Assembly (NCBI GenBank): GCA_963383645.1
Contig: OY726572.1
Location: forward strand, 71,810,356-71,874,355
Length of the DNA stretch: 64,000 nt
Direction: 5' to 3'
From: Muscardinus avellanarius
Taxonomy: Eukaryota; Chordata; Mammalia; Rodentia; Gliridae
The translations under genes were made by a program, and so were the position numbers. The stretch's first letter is position 1; every line of letters starts with the position of its first letter. Below the pieces are notes generated by a model. It was given only the letters and a program-made list of their open reading frames with translations. It was not told the origin of the DNA and ran no database searches. Shown piece after piece: positions 1 through 10,330 of this stretch.

Positions 1-28
1 CTGTCTCTGTCTCTCTCTCTCTCTCTCT
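1..28. repeat. (CT)n microsatellite at window edge
   Basis: Pure CT dinucleotide run that probably continues to the left of the window. It abuts the tail side of the minus-strand SINE that follows, so it may have grown from that SINE's tail. Confidence 0.85.
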
Positions 29-29
29 G

Positions 30-243
30 AACTAAGGACTGAATGAACCCAAAGGCATTCTATCTCTGTGCTATACCCTCAGCCTTTTTCCAATTTTTAT
101 TTATCTTTGTTTTGTTTTGAAACAGGGTCATGATAAATCTCTGAAGGTCTTGCTAAGTTCCTGAGGCTGTTTTTGTGCCCATGATTCTCCTGGCTTAGCT
201 TCCCAAGTACTGTGATTACAGGAAGGCAATGCCATGCCTGTCA
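30..243 (-). repeat. B1-dID-like SINE, type 1, old copy
   Basis: Read on the minus strand it has a B1-like head (complement of 'cccaagtactgtgattacagg'), an A-rich middle (complement of 'ttttgttttgaaacagggtc') and an ID-like tail (complement of 'gaacccaaaggcattctatctctgtgctataccctcagcc'). It has diverged substantially from the clean copies elsewhere in the window. The short open frame over it is a repeat shadow. Confidence 0.75.
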
Positions 244-248
244 GGTTT

Positions 249-2379
249 TGAATTTTAAGGGCTACTGTTTTGAGGGCCTCAGTTTTTCTCTTGCAGTTGG
301 TAGGAGGTCTTTCTCAGCTTCATGCCACGTGGGCCTTACCAGATGGCAAACTCATAGCAGGGCGAGGAGATTACTTCAGAACAAACCAGTGAAAGAACTA
401 GATAAATAAATATAGAAAGTCAGAAGCCACCCTCTTTTTGTAACCTAACCTAGGATGTGCCATCCCTCATTCTTGCCAAATTCTATCTACTGTAATTGAG
501 TCACTAGGTCCAGTTCACACTCAAGAAAATGAGATTAAACTAGGGCTTGACTACAAATATGTGGGGTTTTAAAAGCTGCATTAAAGTCTGGCTAACACAA
601 GCATAAAGCAAATGAATGGCAATGCCTATATCGTTACATATCAAAATGTTGTCCAGGAAAAAAGAAAATACAGATATATAGTTAAAGATTAAATAAAAGT
701 CATGTAGTTCTGAAACTGAACTAGAAGTAGTTAATCCAAGCGTGTGTGTGTGTGTCTGTATGTATATGTTCATGTACATATAATTTTCTATTTTTGTCCA
801 CTGGGAAGCTTAAAACTTACTGAGCATCTTAAGTATCCATATTGTACTCTCTAAATTCTACTTTCTACAAAAAGGAACAAAGCTACTTGAAGAAAACAGT
901 GGATTCTAAGCCCAGGCAGGAAATGTACAAAATTAGCCTGAAGAAACCTGCGATAGCAGATGAATTTCCTAAATTCATTTGACTGTAGATGTGTCAAATG
1001 AATTTAGGAAACCACTTGAAGAGGCTCCCACACACCAAAAATAAGAAAACATGAGCATAAATGAAAATAGTAGCTACAATGAATTCAAAGACATAAGTTA
1101 TACTCAAAATCATGAGTGCATAATGATGTCTTATAAAACATCTCATATACCTCCTTAAGAAAAAGCTAGAGGACTAGCTCATCATTTTGAAAACTGATCA
1201 AGTATGCAGCACAGATAGAGATTTTCATGTATGAAACTGAGTATAACCCAGTGGCTTTTCTGGACATTTTTGTGCCTAGAAAGCATACAGTAATGTTTGC
1301 AGGCAATGTTCATCTTCACAACTGGCGATAATGCTCCTAGTTACATAGTAGAGAGAGAGCAGGCATTGCTATTAAACCTTTCAACACAAAACAATTCCTC
1401 CTATCAAAGAGTTGTCCAGTCTAAATTGTCAATAGTACCAGGCTGGCCAAATAGTAGGAGAGATGAAACATTTCTTTATAAAAGTATTCCAGATAATAAG
1501 TAAGAGAGAAGTATTTAAAATAAAATATGACACATTTGTAATTTCAAATATTATTTAGATTTTACTGTTCAGCTTCAATGCCAATACCATATTAACCTGA
1601 AAGAGTATGAACCCATGCACATCACATTCTTATCAATAAATTGCACCCATATTTGATGGAGGAATATAACAAGTGGCATCAGCAAGATGCAATTTGGTAA
1701 ATCCATTCTTTGAGAAATTTACTGTGTGGATGTCAAAGGCTCTTCGACATGTAAATTGCAAAACAGCAACAGAGGATGAAGAGCTGCCAATTGATTTGCA
1801 TAAAGAGCAAACAACTTATAAAGACCAGAGAAATTTGAAAAGCAATAAAAGATTTGACTGTGACTTAAAAACTTATTTAAACTCTTCTAGGTGTCAATGA
1901 TATGAGAGTCATCTTTTTATAGAGCGTTTTTAAGAAATTAAAGTAAAATTATTACAGAAAAATAGTACAATGTTGGTAGTTGCTTCAAAACCACTTAAAA
2001 TGGCAAAAGAAAAACATGTTAAAACAGAGCTAAAACAAGTTTATGCTAGAAAACTATCAGAGTCTTCTTTATATTTCTTTTGAAATTTTGTGCAAAATAA
2101 GTTTTTAAAACCATACAAGTTCCTCTTTAATCATCATTATCGTTATACTAAGATAAAGAAAACTTTGAAATAGAAACAAAATATTCTATAATGTATATCA
2201 ACACAAACCTTAGCATTAGAGTTGTTTAATATAGGAATTTAATGATACTATATATAATTTTAAATATGTACTTTTTGCTCTTTTTATATTAAGTTTTCTA
2301 TTTGGCATTACTCATTTTTAAGAATCATTTTATTGCTAGATAATGGCTCATTAAGTAAAAAAGACTTATTTAATTTACT
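249..2379. other. No gene seen; AT-rich unassigned sequence
   Basis: Frames here are at most 79 codons, with no recognisable protein. The stretch holds a short GT tract near 741-757 and the hairpin at 965-1011. Nothing else was recognised. Confidence 0.5.
965..1011. repeat. Perfect inverted repeat, 19-bp arms, 9-nt loop
   Basis: Left arm TTTCCTAAATTCATTTGAC (965-983) is the exact reverse complement of GTCAAATGAATTTAGGAAA (993-1011), separated by TGTAGATGT. The match stops abruptly outside the arms. There is no flanking target duplication or related copy that I can see in the window. It could be a template-switch product, the remnant of a short inverted-repeat element, or a folded transcript; I cannot choose between them. 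Confidence 0.9.
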
Positions 2380-2560
2380 TTTCATTCCCTGCTTACCATT
2401 TAATTTTTCCACTTTTCAGTATTATAAATAGTGCCAAAATAAACACTTTTTGCATATACTGTAATTTCTTATCCAAACTCGTTCATTTAAGGGCATATAG
2501 GCCTTATACAAATCCATCTCTTTGGAATAATTCCCAGAATTTAAATTACCGAATATAAAG
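2380..2560 (-). repeat. Ancient L1 ORF2 3'-end fragment (tentative)
   Basis: The text '..ttataaatagtgccaaaataaacac..' followed by '..ggaataattcccagaattt..' follows the order of the antisense end of L1 ORF2 (gaataatgctgcaataaacat.., ..ataaacccagaagtgg..). It is heavily diverged, and the boundaries are approximate. Confidence 0.45.
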
Positions 2561-2949
2561 TCTCATCATTCTAAAGATTATTGAGACATGAAGACAAATC
2601 ACCCTTCAGAGATTAAGAAAGCATTTGACTACAAAACATTGAACATCTTACAACAATTATCTAAACAATAAGTATCTTGTTTGCCTCAGGAAAAAAAAAA
2701 ATTGTCTGGAGCTAGTTCAGTGGAATTATGATGCTGTCAGGAACAAGTGCCTTCTGAGACTTGCCCATCTTTATGGCTTTCTTAGGGTGACATTTAAAGA
2801 GATCTGATGGTTGGGAATGGATACTGTTGCGCCAATGCATAGGACATAAATCATGATTCAAGAATCACAAAGTGTAAAAAAGAGGACCAGTGATATCTGG
2901 AACAAATATTCACATTCTACTTAATAGTGACACATAAAATTCTATGTTG

Positions 2950-3117
2950 CTATCTGGGAATGGTGGTGCAAAACTATGATCCCAGTACTTGAGACAAGAT
3001 GATCCTAGAATTGAGCCCTGCTTCAACAACATAGAGGGGCCCTCGGCAACTTAGCAAAACCCTGTTTTAATATAAAAATTAGAAAGGGCAGAAGTAGAAT
3101 GCCTCTGGGTTCAATCC

Positions 3118-3122
<5 letters not shown>
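2950..3122 (+). repeat. B1-dID-like SINE, diverged
   Basis: Head '..ctgggaatggtggtgcaaaac..', middle '..cctcggcaacttagcaaaaccctg..' and ID-like tail '..gtagaatgcctctgggttcaatcc..'. The tail runs directly into a (CA)n tract. Confidence 0.8.

Positions 3123-3169
<47 letters not shown>
3123..3169. repeat. (CA)n microsatellite at a SINE tail
   Basis: About 23 uninterrupted CA units begin exactly where the plus-strand SINE tail ends, as expected if the tract expanded from the SINE's A-rich 3' end. Confidence 0.9.
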
Positions 3170-3172
<3 letters not shown>

Positions 3173-3174
3173 CA

Positions 3175-5450
3175 ATATTATTTTTAAGTTGAATCTGTGG
3201 AGCTGTCAATTAAGTCAATTAATTTCACTACATCTTTTCTAAATTATTCATGTGTTTTACCATTACATCATTAGATATCAATTTTTTAAGCCATTTATAT
3301 CGACCATTTGGAGGTGGCAGATGTCACAGTGAATGAAAGGATTGCAAGCTCACAGTATAAAGTTAAGTTGCCTGGTACTGTGTCATGCTTGAGTTCTTGC
3401 AGTCATGCAAACTTGGCCTACACTTGGCCACATGGCAAGCATCTGTACATTTTTATTATTGCTGTTGTTCATAAAATTATTAATTACTAGAAAATTTGAT
3501 TTGAGAAAAAGATTCTTTGAAAAATAACATTTTTTATCAATCCTCTATGGAAAGTGTTTTTGCTCTTGACATTGTATTCTACTTCTTGGCCTTCAAAAGT
3601 TTTTTTATTATGTGTCTCATTATATGGTGAGCTGATATCAGTTCATTGTGACTTTGAAAAAATGTATTTTAGTACTGAAGTACTAATGATAAACACAATA
3701 ATTGATCATTCTCCTCTGGGATATTTTAATCTTAGCAAACACAATTTCTTATTCTAATGGGATATATGTTTCACAATGTGATGTTTCTGTTAGCAACTTT
3801 CTGATAGGTGAAATAATTTAGCAAAGAAAGATTTCCAGAACTCAAAAGGAAACAACTTGATGGGTTTGTGTATATACATTGATGGTATCAATTGTAATCC
3901 TTGTTGAGATAAATTTATTGAGATTATTAAACAAAATATTCATTAGAACTAACAAATATTTTTCAGGCTTGCTTTAAATGTGATGGTGTTGCAGCCTTAA
4001 TTACATATAACCTCCCAGTAGAAGTCACACTATATATGTCTACAGACCTAGGGATGCCTATGGACAGTAGAAGCAAGTGTTAATAGTCATTATTAGCCTT
4101 AATCATTCTATTAAAATATCTCAAGGCTGCAGGAGGTAGAATAACATATTCTCTTTTAATTTAGATGCTTGGTATTTTAAATGGAATATGAAACATCTTT
4201 GAATCACAGTGGCAGATTCTTGAGGATGATTAAGCATGGTATCTATTAAAAACCTAGTCCAATTAAAAATATGTGCTAAATAAAAATGCACTTATTCAGT
4301 GGTAAATTCAGTATTTAATAATCTTCAACATTTTTCATTTGTATTTCTTTAGTTTTTCTTCTTGTTTTTATTTATCAAAATAACACAGCATCTAAAAAGT
4401 AGATGCTAAGTTAGAGGTCTCCCAGTCTCATTGGCAAATCTCCAGGAAGAGTTCTTTATAATTTTCTCTCTCTCTCTTTTCTAACACTTTATGTAATTCT
4501 CTAAGTTTTGTTTAGTCCATCAAATTCAAATCTTCATGATTACTACCTATCAACTTCCTTTTTCTAAAGCTGTAGGATATGTTCCCACCCTATTACTTGA
4601 TCTCTAATACAGGTTAACTTTTGTGACTCTAGATCTATATTTCTCTTGACCTCATTGTTTTTGTGTGTGTGCCTGTTTCTCTGCTTACATCAGCTCTCCA
4701 TTCCGTCTCCTTTTCAGCTTCACATTCTCTAATGAATGGAATTCTCCCAGGCTAGATCTAAACATCTGAAGAACTATCACTACCAATCTCACTAACACCT
4801 GTGGGCATGAGGCGGGGGGAACTGGTCAGGAGATGTGGAGGAAAATACAATAAAAAATTAAAAACCAACTAAAAATAAAAATTAAGTTTGTTTTCATTAT
4901 ATATATTATTTATCTAAAACTCACATATATTCAACATTTCTTAAAATTGTGGTGAGACATCTCATTCTTAAATAAAAAAAAATATTTGTCCATTGTATCT
5001 CTCATAATTTCTTTTGGATGTCTCAAATCACTGTGTCTAATTTTTGAAGTTAGCAGATAAGAGTGAACTTTAACATCCATCATCCTTATTTTTCGATCCA
5101 ACTAAAGTCCTCTTGATCATACGAGTTAAACACTATTCATGCTCATTTATTTCTGAAATCTATTATTCATCCCTATCCTAATCCAAGTTGCAACTACCTC
5201 TGTCTTAATGTCTACAGTAAATACCTAAATCATTTGCCCAGGCTCTCCCCCCTTGACTTACCTACATCCAGCTAGTACTATACTCTTTAGCACATTGACT
5301 TTATAATGATATCAAGGAAAACACTCACAGGTTTCCCTTGTCTTCTAAACACATTGATTCTCCTCATACCTTCCAATGTTGCTTCAACTAGCCCCTCACG
5401 TTAGCCTTGCCCTGAAGCCACAGGACTTTCTTCTTCTCGCCTACTTTGAA
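3175..5450. other. No gene seen; unassigned AT-rich stretch
   Basis: Short frames only (up to 67 codons), none recognised. I saw no clear recent transposon. Old diverged repeats may be present that I cannot identify by eye. Confidence 0.4.
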
Positions 5451-5454
5451 ATCT

Positions 5455-5560
5455 TTTTTTTTAATTAGGTCAGGGACTCAGTATGGTTTAATTTATCCCT
5501 AGTATTCAGCAAGGTGGTTGGGACTTTGTTAACATTTGAAAACAATAATAAATACATATT
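5455..5560. repeat. Possible L2 3'-end fragment
   Basis: The text '..gtcagggactcagtatgg..ccctagtattcagcaaggtg..' resembles the common L2 motif (gcagggacc..ccccagcacctagcac..). It is short and diverged, so this is tentative. Confidence 0.35.
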
Positions 5561-5829
5561 TTAAAGTCAAGCATTCCTCCATTAATTAAAGAATTTTCTC
5601 TTATCTTTCTATATAAACTAATGAATTTTCAGGTTAAATCTATTATTTTCCCCCTGAGAACATGCTTGCTAAAGAGAAAATAGGTACAGATTTGAATTTA
5701 TACACAAATACATGTAATAATGATCTAAATATACACAATGCAAAGAAATACTCCTTTATTGGTTTCTTGAAGCTAAAATGCTTAAGCAATAATCTTGGTT
5801 TTTTGTTGTTGTTTTTTGTTTCTGTTTTT

Positions 5830-6013
5830 GTGGTACTGGGGTTCCTGGAAGCCCTTCTACCTCTGGGCTACATTCCCAGACCTATTTTTTTTTTTATATT
5901 TTTATTTAGAAACAGGGTCTCTTAAGCCAGCCTGGCTGGCTTCGAACCTGCGGGATCCTCCTGTCTCCACCTCCCAAGCGCGGATATTACAAGTGTGCGT
6001 CATCACTCCTGGC
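5830..6013 (-). repeat. Type-2 B1-dID-like SINE
   Basis: Starts with the type-2 tail complement 'tggtactggggttcctgg', continues with '..gggctacattcccagacc..', the A-rich middle, '..tcttaagccagcctggctgg..', and ends with the B1 head complement '..gtgcgtcatcactcctggc'. It is a fairly well preserved member of the subfamily. Overlapping short open frames are repeat-derived. Confidence 0.9.
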
Positions 6014-6245
6014 AATAATCTGTTTTAAAGATGTGTCTTTCATGTGAAGCAGTTATATAGTTGACTTATTGATATAATATTTTCTCACCTGAGGTTACAT
6101 GATGTGGCCATCAGACTGCCATGAGAAGAGGATATTGTTGATAATTTATTTTTGGCTGTAAAATACTTACTTACATCCTAAAACCAAGGTTTAGCTGAAT
6201 AGATAATTCTTTTATTTATTTTACATGAGTTAATGTTGCTAATAT

Positions 6246-6246
6246 T

Positions 6247-6281
<35 letters not shown>

Positions 6282-6282
6282 T
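6246..6282. repeat. (TTTA)n microsatellite at a SINE tail
   Basis: Tetranucleotide tract immediately to the left of the 3' tail of the minus-strand SINE at 6285. Confidence 0.9.
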
Positions 6283-6284
6283 TT

Positions 6285-6487
6285 TGCACTACTGGGGATG
6301 AAACCCAGGGGTATTCTACCTCTGACCTCCACCTCCAGCCCTATTTTTTATTCTTTATTTTGAAACAAGGTCTTGCTGAGTTTCAAAGGGCCTCACTAAG
6401 TAGTAACTGAGGCTGTCCACGAACTGCGTTCCTCCCATCTCAGCCTCCCAAATGCTGGGATCACAAGTGTGCGCCACCATGCCCAAC
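6285..6487 (-). repeat. B1-dID-like SINE, type 1
   Basis: Complement of the ID-like tail ('actggggatgaaacccagggg..ctccagccc'), A-rich middle ('tattttgaaacaaggtc'), '..cctcactaagtagtaactgaggc..', and the B1 head end '..gtgtgcgccaccatgcccaac'. This is a complete-length copy. Confidence 0.9.
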
Positions 6488-6664
6488 TAGTGTTGCTAAT
6501 ATTTAAAACACTTAAAGAAGCGGTAAAGACAGTCATAAATTTATCAACTTTATCATTTACAAACTATACACATTAAAAAATCCACTTTGCTCATTTAGTA
6601 AAAATGTTATCAACAAAAAAGAACGCATTCATACAAAAGTATCAGAAATAAGGGTAGAATTTTT

Positions 6665-6843
6665 TGGAAGGATCTTCTCAGGATGGAACTCAAGGACTTT
6701 TTACCTTCAAGCTATGTCCCCAGCCCTTTTTACTATTTATTTTGAAACTGTTTTTTTATGTTGCTGAGGCTGGCCTTGAACCTATGGTCTTCTGTCTCAG
6801 CTCCCCAATTACTGGGATTAGAGGCATGCACTGCCATGCCAGC
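6665..6843 (-). repeat. B1-dID-like SINE, diverged
   Basis: Shows '..tatgtccccagccctttttac..', 'tattttgaaactg', '..tgctgaggctggccttgaacc..' and '..actgggattagaggcatgcactgccatgcc'. Part of the central segment is missing. Confidence 0.85.
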
Positions 6844-6912
6844 AATTATAGGACTTTGATTATATAAATGTAACTTTTTATTAAACTATCATGAATATGT
6901 ATGTGTGTTTAT

Positions 6913-6916
<4 letters not shown>

Positions 6917-6959
<43 letters not shown>
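6917..6959. repeat. (GT)n microsatellite at a SINE tail
   Basis: About 21 GT units abutting the tail of the minus-strand SINE at 6960, equivalent to a (CA)n expansion of its 3' end. Confidence 0.9.
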
Positions 6960-6961
<2 letters not shown>

Positions 6962-7142
6962 TACTAGAGACTGAACTCAGGAACATTCTGTCTTCGAGCT
7001 ATACTCCCAAACTGAATTTTATTTTTCATTTTGAAACAGGGGCTTGCTAAGTTTCTGAGTCTCACTACACTACAAAGGCTGTCTTCGAACCTACAGTCCC
7101 CCGTCTCAGCTTTCCAAGTGCTGATATTACAGGTGTATATTT
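6960..7142 (-). repeat. B1-dID-like SINE, type 1
   Basis: ID-tail complement '..gagactgaactcaggaacattctg..', 'cattttgaaacaggggc', and B1 head complement '..ccaagtgctgatattacaggtg'. The outermost B1 5' end is eroded. Confidence 0.85.
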
Positions 7143-8600
7143 TACCTTGGACTAACAAAATCCCCATCAGAAAACTGGTCTTGGTCTGGCAAAACTGCTA
7201 CCAGAAAACTGGTCTCGGTTTGTAATTTGACATCTAGGTATCGCGTATAGAATGTAAAAAACTTTTGTCCATAGTAAAATATTGTCTTTTGCTATTCTTT
7301 GTCATAGTTCTAAGAAATAGTCAATAGTTTCCAAATCTATTTTCCACATCCCTTGAGCACTCATGAAGACGTGTTTGAAACCGAGAAGGAAAGCTAAATC
7401 ACCCATGTTTTGTCAATAAGGTACACAGGTAAAGCCATTCGTTAATGGAAGAATCAGAACAGTAAACAGTGGGCATAAGTAATGTGTGCTCTTAAGCAAA
7501 GTTTCATTACTGAGACTGTTAGAAAGAGCAAATAAAGATTAATTGCCCTGTGATTAAGTAGAATCCCTGTGATGCCTTTGAATTCATCAGTATGCCCTGG
7601 GAGTCGGGTGTGCTACTGCGCACATAGTGTGCTGCTTAACAAATGCGTATTGATCGCTGTGGGTAAGAAGTAGACGCGATTAGGAGAAAGGCAAAGAGGT
7701 GAATTAATTCTGAACGAGGTGGGAAAGTTTAACAATGTCATTCCCGGGGTTTGACAGTAATTTTATTTAAAGATTTTTATAAATAACCTAAAAGTGGGAG
7801 TACACAGTGAACTATCTGAGCTCTTTTAAGCAAAGGAATGCTGAGTCAGTAGGAGTAAAGTGCAGGAAGAACTCATGAAGCTGTGTGGGGTAAGACAAAT
7901 GGCAAGTGAGCTCCAATGTGGGGAAGTGTGAAACATGTAAAGAACAATTCAAGGTGTGGAATACTAGCTGATTTGGTATCACTGATGATGCAGGGAAATG
8001 ATTTAATTAAAATGTGATTTTTTCATTCAAAAAGCAATACTACTACTGTAGATTAGCATAGATTAGATTAGTAAATTACGTACATGCACAAACATATATT
8101 TATATGTATACACAAATATATATTCTACTTGTGTGTATATACACATATATATGTTATATATATATACATTTGTGTATATTCGATTTAGTGAAACCCTGTT
8201 TCAAAATTTAAAAATAGAGAGACCTATTATACAGCATAGTGACTATAATAACAATACAGAGTCGTGTTATATGTAAAGTATTTCAGTTAATTGTAGATTG
8301 CCTATATATAGCAGTGGTCCCATGAGATTACATAACCTAGTGAGATTGCAAAAATCTTGGTTTGTGTGAATACAGTCTATGATGTGGACACAATGACCAA
8401 GTTGTCGAATGCAATGAAGCATTCCTCAGAATTTATATTGTATTGCATTCTTTAAAAATGTGAGAGAGTGCATAGTAAGTGTTACTGCTCAGAAATGGTA
8501 ACTATATCAGGCTATACATGTGCTAATAGTGTAGAGTTAGTTACTCAACATTGTATATACTTGAATACATCATGTTGTTCATAATAAATACAACTTTGTA
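7143..8600. other. No gene seen; unassigned, with TA-rich tract
   Basis: No recognised coding or repeat sequence apart from an imperfect TA/TG-rich tract around 8080-8185. About seven CpGs cluster at 7600-7745 in an otherwise CpG-poor region. Confidence 0.4.
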
Positions 8601-8604
8601 GGTA

Positions 8605-8660
8605 TTTGCCTAGGTCAGTTGGGCAGCTATAATAAAATACTTTAAACTAGGTGGGCAGCT
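8605..8660 (-). repeat. MaLR-like LTR terminus, left piece
   Basis: The text '..gggcagctataataaaatactttaaactagg..' matches the order of the reverse-complement end of mammalian MLT1/MaLR LTRs (gctgccataacaaagtaccacagactgg). The continuation lies at 9345, beyond a later LTR insertion. The family name is from recognition by eye. Confidence 0.6.
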
Positions 8661-8668
8661 AACTTTAG

Positions 8669-8844
8669 ATATCAAATTGGGAGTGATGGCATACAACTCT
8701 AATCCCAGAACCGGGAGGCTGACACGGGAGGATCGCAGGTTTGAGGCCAGTGCATGGTAACTTAGTGAGGGTCTGGGATATATCTGAATTGTAGAACATT
8801 CCTGGGTTCAATACCCATTAGTACAAAAAGAAATAACAATAAAA
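8669..8844 (+). repeat. B1-dID-like SINE flanked by AACTTTAG repeats
   Basis: Head '..gggagtgatggcatacaactc..', middle '..ggaggatcgcaggtttgaggcc..', tail '..acattcctgggttcaataccc..', then an A-rich end. AACTTTAG at 8661-8668 and 8845-8852 flanks it as a probable target duplication. The copy is diverged. Confidence 0.75.
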
Positions 8845-8852
8845 AACTTTAG

Positions 8853-9344
8853 GTTCCAACTTGACTGCATTAAGAGATAATTAGATGACTAATAAAACAT
8901 TATTTCTGAGTGTGTCTGTGAGGATGTCTCCAGAGGAGAATGACATATGAGTCCATAGAATGAGTGAGGAAGACTCACCCTCAGTGTGAGAGGGTGTAAT
9001 CCAACTAGCTCAGAAAGGCCAAGAAAAGATGAATCTTCGCTCTTCTTGGAGCTAGGACACGTTTCTTTGGTTCTCCAGCTTTTGGAGATGAGGCTTTCAT
9101 CAGAGACCTGGACCTTGGACTGAGAGTTATACCATGATTTTCCATGGTTCTCTAGCTTGCAAATAGCCTATTGTGGGATTTATCACCCTCCATAATTGTT
9201 TGAAAGAATTCCTCTAATAAGTCCCATTCATGTATCTATCCATCCATCCATCCATCCATCCATCCATCCATCCATTCATCCATCCATCCGTACATACATA
9301 CATGCATACATCCTATTGTTTCTGTATTTCTGGAGAACTCAGAA
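8853..9344 (+). repeat. ERVL/MLT2-like solo LTR
   Basis: A long series of motifs occurs in the order familiar from MLT2-class ERVL LTRs: '..ccaacttgactgcattaag..', '..gtgtgtctgtgaggatgtctcc..', '..gaatgagtgaggaagactcaccctca..', '..cttggactgagagttatacc..', '..tccagcttgcaaatagcctattgtggg..', '..cataattgtttgaaagaattcctctaataag..', and finally '..cctattgtttctgtatttctggagaa..'. An (ATCC)n tract occupies the simple-repeat position before the terminus. No internal retroviral genes accompany it, so it is a solo LTR fossil. Recognition of the repeat is firm; the exact subfamily is not. Confidence 0.7.
9233..9298. repeat. (ATCC)n microsatellite inside the LTR
   Basis: About 14 near-perfect ATCC units followed by (CATA)n-like sequence. 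It lies where this LTR class often has a TATC/TATA simple repeat, so it probably expanded in place. Confidence 0.9.
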
Positions 9345-9632
9345 ATAATAAGCTGAGCAATTTATATACCATAAAAATGTATTGGTCACAATTCTGGAGT
9401 CTGAGAAATCAAAATCTAGAATATATAATGTCAATTGAGGTCAACATCAACGATGATACCTTATAAGCATCCTCACAAGGCAGAGAGGACGAATATGCTC
9501 CCTAAGACCCCTTTTTATAGGCACAGATTCTGTTCATAAGGAATTAACCCTCAGGATCTAATTACTGCTCCAAAGGCCCAACCTCAATACTTTTACATGA
9601 GGTATTAATTTCAAATATAAAGAATGGTGCTC

Positions 9633-9667
<35 letters not shown>

Positions 9668-10330
9668 AAGAGATTAGCATGGCCCCTTCTCAAGGATGAC
9701 ACGCAAATTTGTGAAGCATTCCCTACTTTTATAAATTCAAGGAATGGGTTAAAGCCTTCCAAAAATATAAAGAATGAATAAACACAAGTATACAGACTAT
9801 AGAATTCCACACCTGTCCCCCCAAATTCATGTACTTATCACATGAGAAACTCTGATTCCATTCCAATAATCTCCAAATTCTTAACTCACTGCAGTAATGA
9901 CTCAAGAGTCTAAGAGTTCAAAGTCTTTCCAAACGTCACCCCAATCACATGTGGATGGGACTTAACATATGATTCTTTCTGAGGAAAACTACAGATGAAC
10001 ACAAACTATATGTGCTTCCCAAATACAATGATGGGACACACATAGGATAGATATCCCCACTGCTAAAAGAAAAAATAAAAAGAGGACAATTGATACCCAA
10101 CAGGGCAAACAACATTTAATCTTAAGTCTTGCGAACAATGTTCTGCTTTCAGGACACACTGAGGCGAGGATTGGAGCCTGCCCATAGCTTTGCTGAACAC
10201 AGCCAATGCAACTGCTCTCACGGGTTTCAATCAGATGACTGAGGCTTCCCCAGGCTCCCTCACTTCCTATCATTATCACATCATAATTAGGTCTTAACAT
10301 AAGACTTGAGAGACACAAGTTTTCAGACCA
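9345..10330 (-). repeat. MaLR-like element: LTR remainder plus internal region
   Basis: '..gagcaatttatataccataaaaatgtattggtcacaattctgg..' continues the LTR begun at 8605. '..gcccaacctcaatactttta..' and '..ccccaaattcatgtacttatcacatg..' follow. The internal non-coding part is recognisable in '..tatgtgcttcccaaatacaatgatgggacacacataggatag..' and '..gctctcacgggtttcaatc..'. On the minus strand the order is internal region, then 3' LTR. The 109-codon minus frame at 9989-10318 lies in this internal region and is not evidence of a gene. A U6 retrocopy interrupts the element at 9627. Confidence 0.6.
9627..9730 (+). pseudogene. U6 snRNA retropseudogene
   Basis: Begins exactly at the canonical U6 5' end (GTGCTCGCTTCGGCAGCACA) and follows U6 to its 3' region. 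Deviations from canonical U6 include a 3-base loss in the 'gatacagagaagatt' segment, 'cttctcaagg' in place of 'ctgcgcaagg', and a changed 3' end (ccctactttt). A perfect 14-bp direct repeat AAATATAAAGAATG flanks it (9613-9626 and 9763-9776), showing insertion by retrotransposition. No U6-type upstream promoter (PSE or TATA at the expected spacing) is apparent. About 32 bases of non-U6 sequence lie between the U6 3' end and the right duplication. Confidence 0.93.

Noticed and set aside
9627..9730. Functional U6 snRNA gene
   Set aside because: Internal deletion, altered conserved bases, no visible upstream U6 promoter elements, and a flanking target duplication all indicate a retrocopy.
9989..10318. 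109-codon minus frame with a hydrophobic C-terminal half, considered as a small membrane protein
   Set aside because: It overlaps the internal region of the MaLR-like element, which is non-coding in known members.
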